64,000 bases of DNA from Pseudomonadales bacterium (GTDB lineage: Bacteria; Pseudomonadota; Gammaproteobacteria; Pseudomonadales; Ketobacteraceae): contig JAGUVW010000026.1 of the NCBI GenBank assembly GCA_020062665.1, positions 32,045 through 96,044 on the forward strand, in the 5' to 3' direction. Below, in pieces: positions 1-7,632 of the stretch (its first letter is position 1; each line of letters begins with the position of its first letter). The notes beneath the pieces were generated by a model. The model was not told the DNA's origin and ran no database searches. It saw nothing but the letters and a program-made list of their open reading frames with translations. A program made the translations under genes and the position numbers.

Positions 1-236
1 AGTCCGACACAGGCTTCGGCCGGATGCCAGTGCAGCAACCAGGCCGCCAGTTCACGGGCAGATCGCCCCACCAAGGTGCCAGGCCAGTCCAGCGTGCGCG
101 GAACGTCCTGCGGACTGAAGCACAGGCCGATGTCGTGGGCCTGCACACTTGTCCAGTTCAATCCCAACATGACGCGCTGCACGACAACATCTGCAGTAAC
201 ACGCTCGATCAACTGCTGGTAAAGCTCAGTGGACAT
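1..236 (-). CDS. DUF4213/DUF364-type protein, N-terminal part (runs off window)
   Basis: The last gene of the nif-oriented run; its 3' end lies beyond the window. The visible 78 residues begin MSTELYQQL and contain the pattern GLNWTSVQ, then LCFSP, then LDWPGTL and ARELAAWLL, which I recognise from the DUF4213 N-terminal domain that precedes DUF364 (proposed heavy-metal chelation) in nitrogenase- and metal-associated proteins. It starts 13 bases after the stop of the preceding small gene, so it is probably co-transcribed with the nif genes. The metal-handling role is inferred from family and context; the diagnostic C-terminal domain is not visible. Confidence 0.7.
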   Translation of the reverse strand, partial: MSTELYQQLIERVTADVVVQRVMLGLNWTSVQAHDIGLCFSPQDVPRTLDWPGTLVGRSARELAAWLLHWHPAEACVG

Positions 237-248
237 CGCTGACCGACA

Positions 249-641
249 TCAGGCGCCCAGCGCCGGCAGTAATTTCAGTTCAGTCTTGACGGCGCCCTTT
301 TTACCCCAGGCTGTCACGCCTTCGACAAACCAGCGCGCATCGGTGGGATGGGGCTTCACGACATCCAGTTCTGCGTAGACGTTGCCATCGGCACGGATCA
401 GAACCGTGCCGAGGCGACGCCCGTCGAGGCCGCGCCACTCGCTGTAGAGCGCTTCGCTGCCATCGAACGGATCACGGCGTAGTTCACGCAAGCCAAACTC
501 GTTGCCCTGCCCTGCCCCATCGGCAAAGCCCGCACGCTGTAGCTGGAGTTGCAGTGCTTGCCACACTTCTTCCAGCACAGGCTTTTCTGCCTGCGCACGG
601 GCGGCCAATGCATCCATACTCAACGATACTGTGATTTCCAT
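249..641 (-). CDS. Small nif-cluster protein of unknown function
   Basis: A 130-residue acidic protein with no signal peptide or membrane segment and no cysteine motif. The start MEITVSLS is chosen because GAGG lies about nine bases upstream; earlier in-frame ATGs lack such a site and run into the preceding gene. It sits between a thioredoxin-like ferredoxin gene and a DUF364-type gene on the nif strand, so a role in electron supply or metal handling for nitrogenase is possible but unproven. I do not recognise a named family. Confidence 0.65.
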   Translation of the reverse strand: MEITVSLSMDALAARAQAEKPVLEEVWQALQLQLQRAGFADGAGQGNEFGLRELRRDPFDGSEALYSEWRGLDGRRLGTVLIRADGNVYAELDVVKPHPTDARWFVEGVTAWGKKGAVKTELKLLPALGA

Positions 642-675
642 GTCGTTATCCTCATGCATGCACGCTGGCGTGGCG

Positions 676-999
676 TCACCACAATTCCCTGGGCGCGAGT
701 TTGTCGGTGTAGGGCTGCCCAGCAAGAATGTGCTGCTCGATGACGAGCGCCGCCTCTTCTGGCGCCAGCCAGCTGTACATCACCGAGCCGGGATAAACCA
801 GCACATTGGCGCCGGCCTGACAGGGGCCCAGACAACCAGTGTTGGTGAGTGCCACCCGGTTCTGCAGATTGCGCTTGATCAACTCGGTGGCAAACGCATT
901 GAACACCGCCTCGCCGTTACGTGATGCGCAGCTGCTGCGGGGATGCCCTTCCGGGCGGCGCTGCACGCAAACAAAAATGTGATAGTCCGGCTTTGGCAT
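676..999 (-). CDS. Thioredoxin-like [2Fe-2S] ferredoxin
   Basis: A 107-residue protein with the cysteine spacing of thioredoxin-fold [2Fe-2S] ferredoxins (Clostridium pasteurianum/Azotobacter type): Cys11, Cys24, and the [10 protein letters not shown] segment with Cys56 and Cys60. This family carries low-potential electrons and is repeatedly found in nif clusters, where a role near the MoFe protein has been proposed. It lies 18 bases downstream of the 4Fe-4S ferredoxin gene, and GGAG precedes the ATG, so co-transcription is likely. The electron partner is not determined by the sequence. Confidence 0.88.
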   Translation of the reverse strand: MPKPDYHIFVCVQRRPEGHPRSSCASRNGEAVFNAFATELIKRNLQNRVALTNTGCLGPCQAGANVLVYPGSVMYSWLAPEEAALVIEQHILAGQPYTDKLAPRELW

Positions 1000-1017
1000 G
1001 ACAACGACTCCTGAAAT

Positions 1018-1317
1018 TCAACCTGCCAGCGGCTGGTGGGTGTGACAGTTCTTGGGACAGACCTTGGCGCACGATGTGCAGCCGATGCAATCCATGGCGT
1101 TCCGGATGGTCATGACTTTCAGCTCATCGTCTTCATCATAATCCTCTTCGTCCACCGCCATGATGTCTGCCTTGTCCACCAGGGTGAATACATCGCGTGG
1201 GCAGACCTTGTAGCAGCGTCCACAACCGATGCAGGTTTCCGGATTCAGAGCAACAACGAACTGCGGCGTCCACTCTGCACCGCCGCGGGTGCGCCCTACA
1301 ATGACTGCCTCGGTCAT
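1018..1317 (-). CDS. fdxB: Nif-specific 2x[4Fe-4S] ferredoxin (FdxB-like)
   Basis: A 99-residue bacterial-type ferredoxin. The first cluster motif is CIGCGRCYKVCP (Cys29, 32, 35, 39); the second is CIGCTSCAKVCP (Cys77, 80, 83, 87), with an extra Cys91. An acidic loop (about residues 56-66) separates them, as in the ferredoxin III (FdxB) family of nif operons. The start MTEAVIVG is preceded by a GGAGAG site. FdxB-type ferredoxins supply electrons to nitrogenase or to cofactor synthesis; which applies here is unknown. Confidence 0.9.
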   Translation of the reverse strand: MTEAVIVGRTRGGAEWTPQFVVALNPETCIGCGRCYKVCPRDVFTLVDKADIMAVDEEDYDEDDELKVMTIRNAMDCIGCTSCAKVCPKNCHTHQPLAG

Positions 1318-1352
1318 GGCCTCTCTCTCCACTCTTGGGCTGATGCTTGCAA

Positions 1353-1559
1353 CTATGCGGATACACTATCCAGTTTTGTCTTGGCTTCCTTCCACGCTTC
1401 ACACGCCGCCACCGCCTGACGCGCCAGTTCCGGCAATTCGTGATAGGCACTGAGAAAACGATCTTCCACCAGATCGTGAATCTGCGATGCCCACTCGCTG
1501 GCGATACGCTTCTTGGTGTTCACATCCTTTTGCAGCACTTTCAGTTCATCTTCACTCAT
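1353..1559 (-). CDS. Small NifX-associated protein (DUF683/CCE_0567 family)
   Basis: A 68-residue, mostly helical, charged protein starting MSEDELKVL, typical of the small nif-linked family that follows the DUF269 gene in Azotobacter-type clusters. Family members form small helical bundles, and metal binding has been suggested. The start is chosen from GGAG upstream of this ATG; an upstream ATG would add 14 poorly conserved residues and overlap the preceding gene. It sits between the DUF269 gene and fdxB. Confidence 0.85.
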   Translation of the reverse strand: MSEDELKVLQKDVNTKKRIASEWASQIHDLVEDRFLSAYHELPELARQAVAACEAWKEAKTKLDSVSA

Positions 1560-1581
1560 GACGATTCTCCTGTCCGGGTTG

Positions 1582-2061
1582 TCAGAGTTCAGCGACATCA
1601 CGGTGTTGCTTTACCAGACCCACGGCCTTGCTCAACACTTTTTCCGCCTCTTCCACCATCTTCCCGAGGGAGTCAAAGCCGAAGCGGTGAACATCGCGCA
1701 GGCTCTTGTCCAGCGCCACCAGCTTGCCTACCAGAATCAGGGCACGGCCAAAACCTTCGTGGGTCAGATTGATCACGGGTACCGCCAGCAAACCGGTTTC
1801 CCTTTCCACCATCTGAGCGATGGCGTTGTAGTACGCCTTGACGCGGGACACGGTGGTTTCGTCAGGATCGCCCACCACCGGAATCTGGCGCCGGCGTTCC
1901 TTGGTGAGAACGAGCGGATCCAGCACACGGGCGTCGCTCCAGGTGTCGTAGGTGCCATAGCTGTCCATGGCCCGTAACTGCACCACCATCTGTTTGACAA
2001 AAGGATGCGCCAGTGCGGCGTCACTTTCGGTTACTACTACTGCTTCGGCTAGTTCACTCAT
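1582..2061 (-). CDS. NifX-associated nitrogen fixation protein (DUF269)
   Basis: A 159-residue protein with the DUF269 features: an N-terminal PFVKQMVVQLRAMDSYG segment, the DPDETTVSRVKAYYNA region and a C-terminal helix ending VKQHRDVAEL. The family is found almost only directly downstream of nifX in diazotrophs. Its biochemical role is unresolved, though position suggests cofactor or cluster handling. It lies 30 bases after nifX with no visible promoter between. Confidence 0.9.
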   Translation of the reverse strand: MSELAEAVVVTESDAALAHPFVKQMVVQLRAMDSYGTYDTWSDARVLDPLVLTKERRRQIPVVGDPDETTVSRVKAYYNAIAQMVERETGLLAVPVINLTHEGFGRALILVGKLVALDKSLRDVHRFGFDSLGKMVEEAEKVLSKAVGLVKQHRDVAEL

Positions 2062-2091
2062 GATGTATTACCTGCATTGGTTCGTTCGATT

Positions 2092-2568
2092 TCAATCCTG
2101 CCAACCTTCCGCTTCCATTGCGTCGAAGCGTCCCATCACCACGCCCTTGTGACGCTGAATGGCCTTGGCCAGCCAGGCAGATGGCCCGGCTTTCAATTCT
2201 TCCTGCAGTGCCTGAATCAAATCCTGGATGCGTGCATCCTCAGTCACCTTTACCGGCTGCACCTGAATCGCCAGCAACTGCCGCACGGCTGAAGCACCAC
2301 AGGCCCGGCAATACACTGCAATGCAACCTTCCAGCAATGCCAGCTTGTGCACCAGTTTGTCTTCATTGGCGTCCTGGCTGAGCTGGCCGAACTCCGCCAT
2401 GACCAGCAGACGCGATTGCTCAGGATCGACACCGAATATCGCCATGGCAGAAGCAGAACCAAAATGCTGATCCACCACCACGCCATCGGAGGTGGCGAAG
2501 CCCACCTTCAGCAACTGGGTTTCCGGCACCTCGTCTGAAAGCACGGTGAACTGGCGCGAGATCGTCAT
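2092..2568 (-). CDS. nifX: NifX, FeMo-cofactor precursor carrier
   Basis: A 158-residue protein with the dinitrogenase iron-molybdenum cofactor fold: VGFATSDGVVVDQHFGSAS, the loop that precedes cofactor binding, followed by CIAVYCRACGASAVRQLL. NifX carries NifB-cofactor and VK-cluster between NifB, NifEN and the apo-enzyme. The C-terminal extension GPSAWLAKAIQRHKG is also seen in NifY/NafY proteins. The gene starts three bases after the nifN stop, indicating tight coupling with nifEN. Confidence 0.95.
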   Translation of the reverse strand: MTISRQFTVLSDEVPETQLLKVGFATSDGVVVDQHFGSASAMAIFGVDPEQSRLLVMAEFGQLSQDANEDKLVHKLALLEGCIAVYCRACGASAVRQLLAIQVQPVKVTEDARIQDLIQALQEELKAGPSAWLAKAIQRHKGVVMGRFDAMEAEGWQD

Positions 2569-2571
2569 CGT

Positions 2572-3945
2572 TCAGTGCTCCACTCGCGTTTCATCCGCAG
2601 GCTTTTGCGCATAGATGGAGAAATAGGGCTGAATGCCCTGGTGATGCGCCACAACGCAATTGGCCAGATCGAACAGCGCTTGCTGGGTACCGTGATAACC
2701 AAACCAGCAGCGCTGAAAGCCACCGATCAAGTCATATTGGGGGAAGCCAATGCGCAGTAAAGGCACATGAAGGCGCCGAGCGCTATCCGCTGCATGGCTG
2801 TTGCCGAGCAACAACTGGGCATCATGGGCCTTTGCGGACTTCTCGAGATCTTCCAGATCACCCACCTGGATTTCGTCAATGCAGGATTCTGCCAGTGCTG
2901 CGCTCTTGGCGGGCACCACCGCTGCAACGGTTCGGGAACCCATGCCACGCAGCAGACTATCAAAGCCGAGCAGCAAATCCGGATCAGCAGCAATCGCCAC
3001 TCGGGTGTCACCCAGCATGAAATGCGTATCCAGCATGGCATCCTGCAGCTGCGCACGATGACGCTGCCAGCGCAGGGGAACGGGTTGGCCACTGAGGTCA
3101 CTCAGCGTCATCAACCATTGATCCACCACATCCAGCCCCATCAGATGACCAAAGCAGTGGACTGGAATGCCGGTGCGTTGCTGCAACAAATCAGCCGCTG
3201 GAAACAGGCTCTGCCCGACTACCAATGTTGCGATGCTTTCACTGGCCGTCTTCACATCCGACAGCGTCAATCCACCCGTGGTCAGCGGGTTGAAATCCGC
3301 GGCGTCCAGATGGCCATCCAGCGAACCCGACAGATCGGGAATCAGCAGCGGGCGCAAACCAAAACTTTCAATGCTCTCGCTGACATATTCCAGATCACCC
3401 GGCGTGAGGTTGGCGCCACAGAGCACGTTGACCTGGCGCTGACGCAAGCCAGCGCGACTGCGGTCGTCGGGAATCAAGGTGTCGATGATCCCTTTAACCG
3501 CCAGCGCAAATCCACTTTCGAAGCTACCGGCGAAATCCGGTGTATTGACTGCCACCACCGCAATTTTTTCATGCTGGGGATATTTCTGCCGGAACTGCCC
3601 CAACGCGCGACGGATGTCACAGCCTTGGGTTTCCGCCAGGCCCGTGGTCACCAGTCCGACAATGGCGGGCGCATTTTTTTCACAGATGGTTTTGAGCGCC
3701 TCGACAATGTTGTCGTCGGCACCCATCACGGAACTCACCTGATCCATGGCGGTGGTCTGCAGCGGCACCGGCTCGCGAAAGTGACGCACAAAAAATACCT
3801 TGGCGAACGCCGTGCAACCTTGCGACCCATGCATGAGCGGCATGCTGCGATGCATACCCAGAAAAGCCAGTACCGCGCCGGTGGTCTGGCTGGTTTTGAG
3901 TGGGCTCACTGCCAATGGCTTCTTGCGGTTGATCAGGGTAGCCAT
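2572..3945 (-). CDS. nifN: NifN, FeMo-cofactor scaffold beta subunit
   Basis: A 457-residue NifK paralogue. It keeps the single conserved cluster cysteine in HGSQGCTAF (Cys44), while the other two P-cluster ligands of NifK are absent, as expected for NifN. The N-terminal [20 protein letters not shown] is typical. With NifE it forms the alpha2beta2 scaffold on which the NifB product is matured by addition of Mo and homocitrate. It begins ten bases after nifE and is followed directly by nifX. Confidence 0.96.
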   Translation of the reverse strand: MATLINRKKPLAVSPLKTSQTTGAVLAFLGMHRSMPLMHGSQGCTAFAKVFFVRHFREPVPLQTTAMDQVSSVMGADDNIVEALKTICEKNAPAIVGLVTTGLAETQGCDIRRALGQFRQKYPQHEKIAVVAVNTPDFAGSFESGFALAVKGIIDTLIPDDRSRAGLRQRQVNVLCGANLTPGDLEYVSESIESFGLRPLLIPDLSGSLDGHLDAADFNPLTTGGLTLSDVKTASESIATLVVGQSLFPAADLLQQRTGIPVHCFGHLMGLDVVDQWLMTLSDLSGQPVPLRWQRHRAQLQDAMLDTHFMLGDTRVAIAADPDLLLGFDSLLRGMGSRTVAAVVPAKSAALAESCIDEIQVGDLEDLEKSAKAHDAQLLLGNSHAADSARRLHVPLLRIGFPQYDLIGGFQRCWFGYHGTQQALFDLANCVVAHHQGIQPYFSIYAQKPADETRVEH

Positions 3946-3955
3946 GTCGATGCCC

Positions 3956-5368
3956 TCACCCGTTCGCTACCAGGGCCGCGCCCATGGGCTTCACGCTGTC
4001 CCAGGGCGCCCGCCGCCGCACGGCGTCCCACACGGGACTTTCCAGCGTCAGGCACAGCTGCCGCACCAGTTCCAGCATGCCGTCGTAACCCGCGTAGCCG
4101 AATTCCCGCTCCTGATTGATATCCAGAAACGGAATGCGCGCCTTCAAAGCCGTGTACATGTTGCGGCCACCGGCAATCAGAATATCGGCCTTGTAGTCCT
4201 CGACGGTCTTCAGCAGGATGCGCGGATTGCCTTCGTCCAGCATTTTCACATCATCGCCCATCAGTTCGCGGATGCGGGCCTTGTCTTCCTCGGTGGACTT
4301 TTTGGTGCCGGTTGCCACTACTTTCATCCCCAGATCCTGCAACGCCGAAATCACCGACCAGGATTTCACGCCACCGGTGTAGAGCAATACCCGCTTGCCT
4401 TCCAGGCGCGGGCGCCAGGCTTGCAGCGCAGTGCGAATGCGGGTTTCTTCCCGCTCGATCAAGGCGTCGGTGCGCGCAGTCAGATCGGGATCATTGATCA
4501 GGCGGGCAAAATCCCGCAGGGATTGCGACGTGTCGGTGATGCCGTAAAAGCTGCCTTCAAACCAGGGCGTACCGAAGCGCTCCTGCAGTTTGCGGCCGAC
4601 GTTCAACATCGCTTTGGAACACACCATCATGTTGGCTTCGGCCTTGTGCATGGTTTGCACTTCGCGAAAGCGCGCGTCACCGGACAGGGTGCACAGCACG
4701 CGCAAACCCAGTTCATCCAGCAACGGCAGCACATGCCAGAACTCACCGGCAATGTTGTATTCACCGATCAGATTGATGTCATGCACGCGAATGCCCGGAC
4801 GCAGCGCAGAATCCGGCAGCGGATCGGGATCGCGGGTGCCCACCACATACTTGAGCATGGCTTCGCCGGCGATGCGATTGCCCAGATTCTTGGTGCCATA
4901 AAAGCCGGCGGCATCCACGGGCACCACTGGCACACGCCAGCGGGTTTGCGCTTCTTTGCAGATGGCATCAATGTCATCGCCTATCAACGCCGGTACGCAG
5001 GTGTTGTACACGAACACCGCCGGGGGCTGGTAATCGTCGATAGCCTGCTTGATGGCATGGAACAGGCGTTTTTCGGCACGCCCCATGATGATGTCCTGCT
5101 CGGTGAGGTCAGTGGTCATGCCGATGCGATAGAGTTCCGGCCCGCTGGAACGGGTACCCCGGTTATCCCAGGAACTGCCGGCACAAGCGATGGGGCCGTG
5201 CACGATATGCGCAACATCCGCAATGGGCAGCAACGCGATCTGCGCCCCATCAAACGCGCAGCCACCATCCGTTGCACCCGGTTTGGGTTTGGAACAACCG
5301 GACTTTTCCTTTTTGTTGTGACTGCACGCAGGCTCATTCAGCAATTCCGCGATCTCGTTGGCTTTCAT
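3956..5368 (-). CDS. nifE: NifE, FeMo-cofactor scaffold alpha subunit
   Basis: A 470-residue NifD paralogue with cluster-ligand cysteines Cys37 (GGCAFDGAQ), Cys62 ([11 protein letters not shown]) and Cys124 ([10 protein letters not shown]). The N-terminal [17 protein letters not shown] segment is characteristic of NifE. The start [10 protein letters not shown] is preceded by GGAG; the frame is open further upstream, but that stretch lies in the transcript leader. It is the first gene of its own unit, with a sigma-54 promoter 75 bases upstream and a NifA site beyond that, and is followed by nifN and nifX. Confidence 0.97.
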   Translation of the reverse strand: MKANEIAELLNEPACSHNKKEKSGCSKPKPGATDGGCAFDGAQIALLPIADVAHIVHGPIACAGSSWDNRGTRSSGPELYRIGMTTDLTEQDIIMGRAEKRLFHAIKQAIDDYQPPAVFVYNTCVPALIGDDIDAICKEAQTRWRVPVVPVDAAGFYGTKNLGNRIAGEAMLKYVVGTRDPDPLPDSALRPGIRVHDINLIGEYNIAGEFWHVLPLLDELGLRVLCTLSGDARFREVQTMHKAEANMMVCSKAMLNVGRKLQERFGTPWFEGSFYGITDTSQSLRDFARLINDPDLTARTDALIEREETRIRTALQAWRPRLEGKRVLLYTGGVKSWSVISALQDLGMKVVATGTKKSTEEDKARIRELMGDDVKMLDEGNPRILLKTVEDYKADILIAGGRNMYTALKARIPFLDINQEREFGYAGYDGMLELVRQLCLTLESPVWDAVRRRAPWDSVKPMGAALVANG

Positions 5369-5442
5369 TCGGACTGCTCCATAGCGGTGACAGGGACGTT
5401 CGCATTCACGTGGGCGCACATTGGTCGGTACAAACAGCTAGG

Positions 5443-5458
5443 TGCAAGCCGTATTCCA
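5443..5458 (-). promoter_or_regulatory. Sigma-54 (-24/-12) promoter for nifENX
   Basis: Read on the minus strand this is TGGAATACGGCTTGCA. It has the invariant GG and GC of sigma-54 promoters at correct spacing and a full TTGCA -12 element, but its -24 element departs from TGGCAC. It lies 75 bases upstream of the nifE start codon, with a NifA site about 60 bases further upstream. The promoter is predicted from motif and position only. Confidence 0.75.
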
Positions 5459-5502
5459 ATTTCTAAACGACTGAATTCTCTGTACTTCATGATTTTTGGC
5501 CA

Positions 5503-5518
5503 TGTCGCAAATGCGACA
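5503..5518. promoter_or_regulatory. NifA upstream activator site for nifE
   Basis: TGTCGCAAATGCGACA matches TGT-N10-ACA and is a perfect inverted repeat around a central AA. It lies about 45 bases beyond the -24 element of the nifE promoter. A degenerate second copy (TTT-N10-ACA, 5545-5560) lies a few helical turns further upstream and may act as an accessory site. Confidence 0.78.
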
Positions 5519-5566
5519 ATGTCGGCGCACGCCATCACCACGCCTTTTGCATTCGCGACAATGACG

Positions 5567-6331
5567 TCAGCGATTGTCGGGTTCACCACGCAACCGTTCC
5601 GCTATCGCCGCCAACACTTCCGGATCAGATTCATCCTGACATTGCTTCAACGCATACAGCGGCGCATTGGCAACCGCAGCCAGACGCACCGTCCAGTCCC
5701 CATCGTCGAGCAGTTCGATGACGTCTTCCCCCTGCATGCGGTTGGCAACGATGCGGCGCACTTCCGGCTCCGGGTCGGTTGTCATCAGGCCCAACGACTC
5801 CGGCGGCAACCGCTTGGCCACCAGCTTGCGTACCTGGCGATCAGGATCGCGAATCAGGCGAAACAATCGTCCTACCGGCAAGCGCTGCGCCACATAGGCC
5901 CGCACCAGATAGTCGGGATCGTCGGCCATTTTTTCCAGCTGCTCTATCGGCAGGCGATCGGCCACCGTGATGCGGACCTCCCGATCCTCATCATTCATCA
6001 GCACCGTCAGCTCTTCCCGTGGCAATCGGTAGGCGACGGCACGCCGCACTGCTTCATCAGGATCGTGGATCAGATCCCTGAGCAACGTCACCGGCACATA
6101 GCGCACGGCGATGGCGCGACGCTCCCAGAAGTCATCGTGCAGATACTGGGGGGCATACTGGGGATTGACACGGAAGAAGCGATCGATCTGGCGCCCGCTC
6201 TCGATCACCACACAGGCGTCCCCCGGCATGCAGCGCCCGGTCAGCAGAAGATTCGTCCGGAACGGGCACAGCCGGCAATCCGCCACCGGCGTCGCAATCC
6301 TTTCCTGGGAGAGTTCGGTGGAATCGCTCAT
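5567..6331 (-). CDS. Leucine-rich-repeat-variant Fe-S protein (LrvA-like)
   Basis: A 254-residue protein. An N-terminal cysteine cluster (Cys19, Cys22, Cys34, Cys40) resembles the [4Fe-4S] site of Azotobacter vinelandii LrvA, whose gene sits in the same place between nifY and nifE. From about residue 75 onward it is a tandem array of roughly 24-residue leucine-rich-variant repeats with recurring DPDxxVRxxVAxRLP units, forming an alpha/3-10 helical solenoid. The function of LrvA is unknown; the architecture suggests protein binding gated by an Fe-S cluster. It closes the nifH-led unit: its stop is just upstream of the nifE activator sites. Confidence 0.9.
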   Translation of the reverse strand: MSDSTELSQERIATPVADCRLCPFRTNLLLTGRCMPGDACVVIESGRQIDRFFRVNPQYAPQYLHDDFWERRAIAVRYVPVTLLRDLIHDPDEAVRRAVAYRLPREELTVLMNDEDREVRITVADRLPIEQLEKMADDPDYLVRAYVAQRLPVGRLFRLIRDPDRQVRKLVAKRLPPESLGLMTTDPEPEVRRIVANRMQGEDVIELLDDGDWTVRLAAVANAPLYALKQCQDESDPEVLAAIAERLRGEPDNR

Positions 6332-6341
6332 ATCGGCAAGC

Positions 6342-6608
6342 TCAATCCGTGATGATTTCCGCCAATACCATGCCGGATGCAGAATCCAGATCAGATGTCA
6401 GGCATGAACAGTGGTCGCGGGAATCCACCAGATAGATGGCGAAGTGCTCCCGCGTCACCACAGGCTTTCCCGCATTGATGTCATCATCCATGCACCAGGT
6501 AAAATGCTGGCCAGGAAAGCGTCCGCGCAATTCATGCAACAGGGCTTCCGACAACCCCTTCTGTTCCAGCAGCGCCACTACGTCTTCCAGTTCTGCCCTT
6601 GCAATCAT
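6342..6608 (-). CDS. Small nif-cluster protein between nifY and lrv (DUF6129-like)
   Basis: An 88-residue protein starting MIARAELED. Its ATG overlaps the nifY stop (ATGA), implying translational coupling. It contains three cysteines (FTWC and CSC) and an acidic DDD stretch but no recognised metal motif. The position matches the small ORF between nifY and the lrv gene in Azotobacter, and I think it belongs to the DUF6129 family, though I cannot verify that. The function is unknown. Confidence 0.75.
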   Translation of the reverse strand: MIARAELEDVVALLEQKGLSEALLHELRGRFPGQHFTWCMDDDINAGKPVVTREHFAIYLVDSRDHCSCLTSDLDSASGMVLAEIITD

Positions 6609-7312
6609 GACCACACCTCCTCGTTGAAGCGACGCATGACAGGCGTGCGGCCCATGGCTTTCGTCAGCCAGGGCGGCGGATTGTCCTGCGCCACCACCTG
6701 TTGCAAGCGCTTCAGCTCGTCCAGCGCTCGCGCCGGTTCCAACAGTTTGATCGGATGCAAGCCCGTGCCCACCACACTCGCAGCAGCGGCGGCACCGATA
6801 CCCGTGGTGTACAGCACGTCGCAATCGCGGATCAGATCGGCGCGTGACAGGCTGCGATCGCGCGCACTCTGGCCATCCCGCGCTGGCTCACGAATATCAA
6901 TCAGGCGGATGTATTCGGGCGATACCTGATAAATGAGGAAACGTGCGCAGCTGTAAAACGCGCCATCGATTTTTTCGCCGCTACAGGATGCGCAGGCAAC
7001 ACGCACAGAGCCATACAGTTCGCAGTAGACACCGCAGGCAATACTGGGCAGCGGGTCGCGTACCAGGTTGACACCACGTCCTTTGAGCAACCCCAACGCC
7101 TTCTGAAAATGGTCCGGATCAACCTGTGCCAGCCAGCCTCCTGCCGCATTGCGCAGCCGGGTCGCGCGCAACTTCTGCAATTTGGCATCCGTAAGCGGTT
7201 CACCCAGAATGCCAATCAACACCTGCAGCAAAGGACGCACATCCATGCCGGGCAACAGGCGCGATGCCAGCCCAATACGCAGCGCGATTTCATCATCGAG
7301 TGGCGCCGGCAT
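6605..7312 (-). CDS. nifY: NifY, FeMo-cofactor/apodinitrogenase-binding protein
   Basis: A 235-residue protein of the NifX/NafY superfamily. The N-terminal helical part (about residues 1-70, LRIGLASRLLPG) corresponds to the domain that binds apo-dinitrogenase. The central part, with ACASCSGEKIDG and the C-terminal IGAAAAASVVGTG loop, forms the cofactor-binding fold, and the end carries NPPPWLTKAMG as in NifX. NifY-type proteins hold FeMo-co or stabilise apo-NifDK. It starts three bases after nifT. Confidence 0.92.
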   Translation of the reverse strand: MPAPLDDEIALRIGLASRLLPGMDVRPLLQVLIGILGEPLTDAKLQKLRATRLRNAAGGWLAQVDPDHFQKALGLLKGRGVNLVRDPLPSIACGVYCELYGSVRVACASCSGEKIDGAFYSCARFLIYQVSPEYIRLIDIREPARDGQSARDRSLSRADLIRDCDVLYTTGIGAAAAASVVGTGLHPIKLLEPARALDELKRLQQVVAQDNPPPWLTKAMGRTPVMRRFNEEVWS

Positions 7313-7315
7313 GAA

Positions 7316-7540
7316 TCAGTCCTCGCCGCCACCCATGCGCCTGGCGCGCAAGGTCACGGGCAACTTGGGTGGCGCAATCGGCTCCAGATAGTAGCTGGAA
7401 CCATCCGCCAACCTGACCTCGCCGCCCCACTGTTCAGCGCTGTCATGTTCGATCGACACGATATCTTCTTCCAGATCACGCTTGGCCACATAAAGGGTCA
7501 TTTTGCCGCTACCATCGCGACGAATCATTACACTGGGCAT
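7316..7540 (-). CDS. nifT: NifT/FixU family protein
   Basis: A 74-residue protein starting MPSVMIRRDGSG, with LYVAKRDLEEDIV and WGGEVRLADGSSYYLEP, the conserved core of NifT. It follows nifK as in Azotobacter and Klebsiella. NifT is dispensable under laboratory conditions and its role is unclear. The longer open frame upstream is rejected because it would run through the nifK-nifT hairpin. Confidence 0.93.
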   Translation of the reverse strand: MPSVMIRRDGSGKMTLYVAKRDLEEDIVSIEHDSAEQWGGEVRLADGSSYYLEPIAPPKLPVTLRARRMGGGED

Positions 7541-7577
7541 GAAAACTCTCCGCACACCGGATGACTGCTGGGAATGT

Positions 7578-7612
7578 CCGGTGGTGCGAAACCTGTGATC
7601 CCGCACCACCGG
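7578..7612 (-). terminator. nifK-nifT intergenic stem-loop
   Basis: CCGGTGGTGCG at 7578-7588 and CGCACCACCGG at 7602-7612 are perfect 11-base complements around a 13-base loop. No U-run follows, so this looks more like a partial terminator or RNA-stability element than a full terminator. It would leave nifHDK transcripts more abundant than those of nifT and nifY. Confidence 0.65.
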
Positions 7613-7632
7613 CAACGAACCGGAACCGTCGA

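Noticed and set aside
3800..6352. 850-codon open frame on the plus strand across nifE and nifN
   Set aside because: It lies antisense to genes with full catalytic and ligand motifs. Its composition is His/Gln-rich in the way antisense frames of GC-rich genes are, and it has no family signal.
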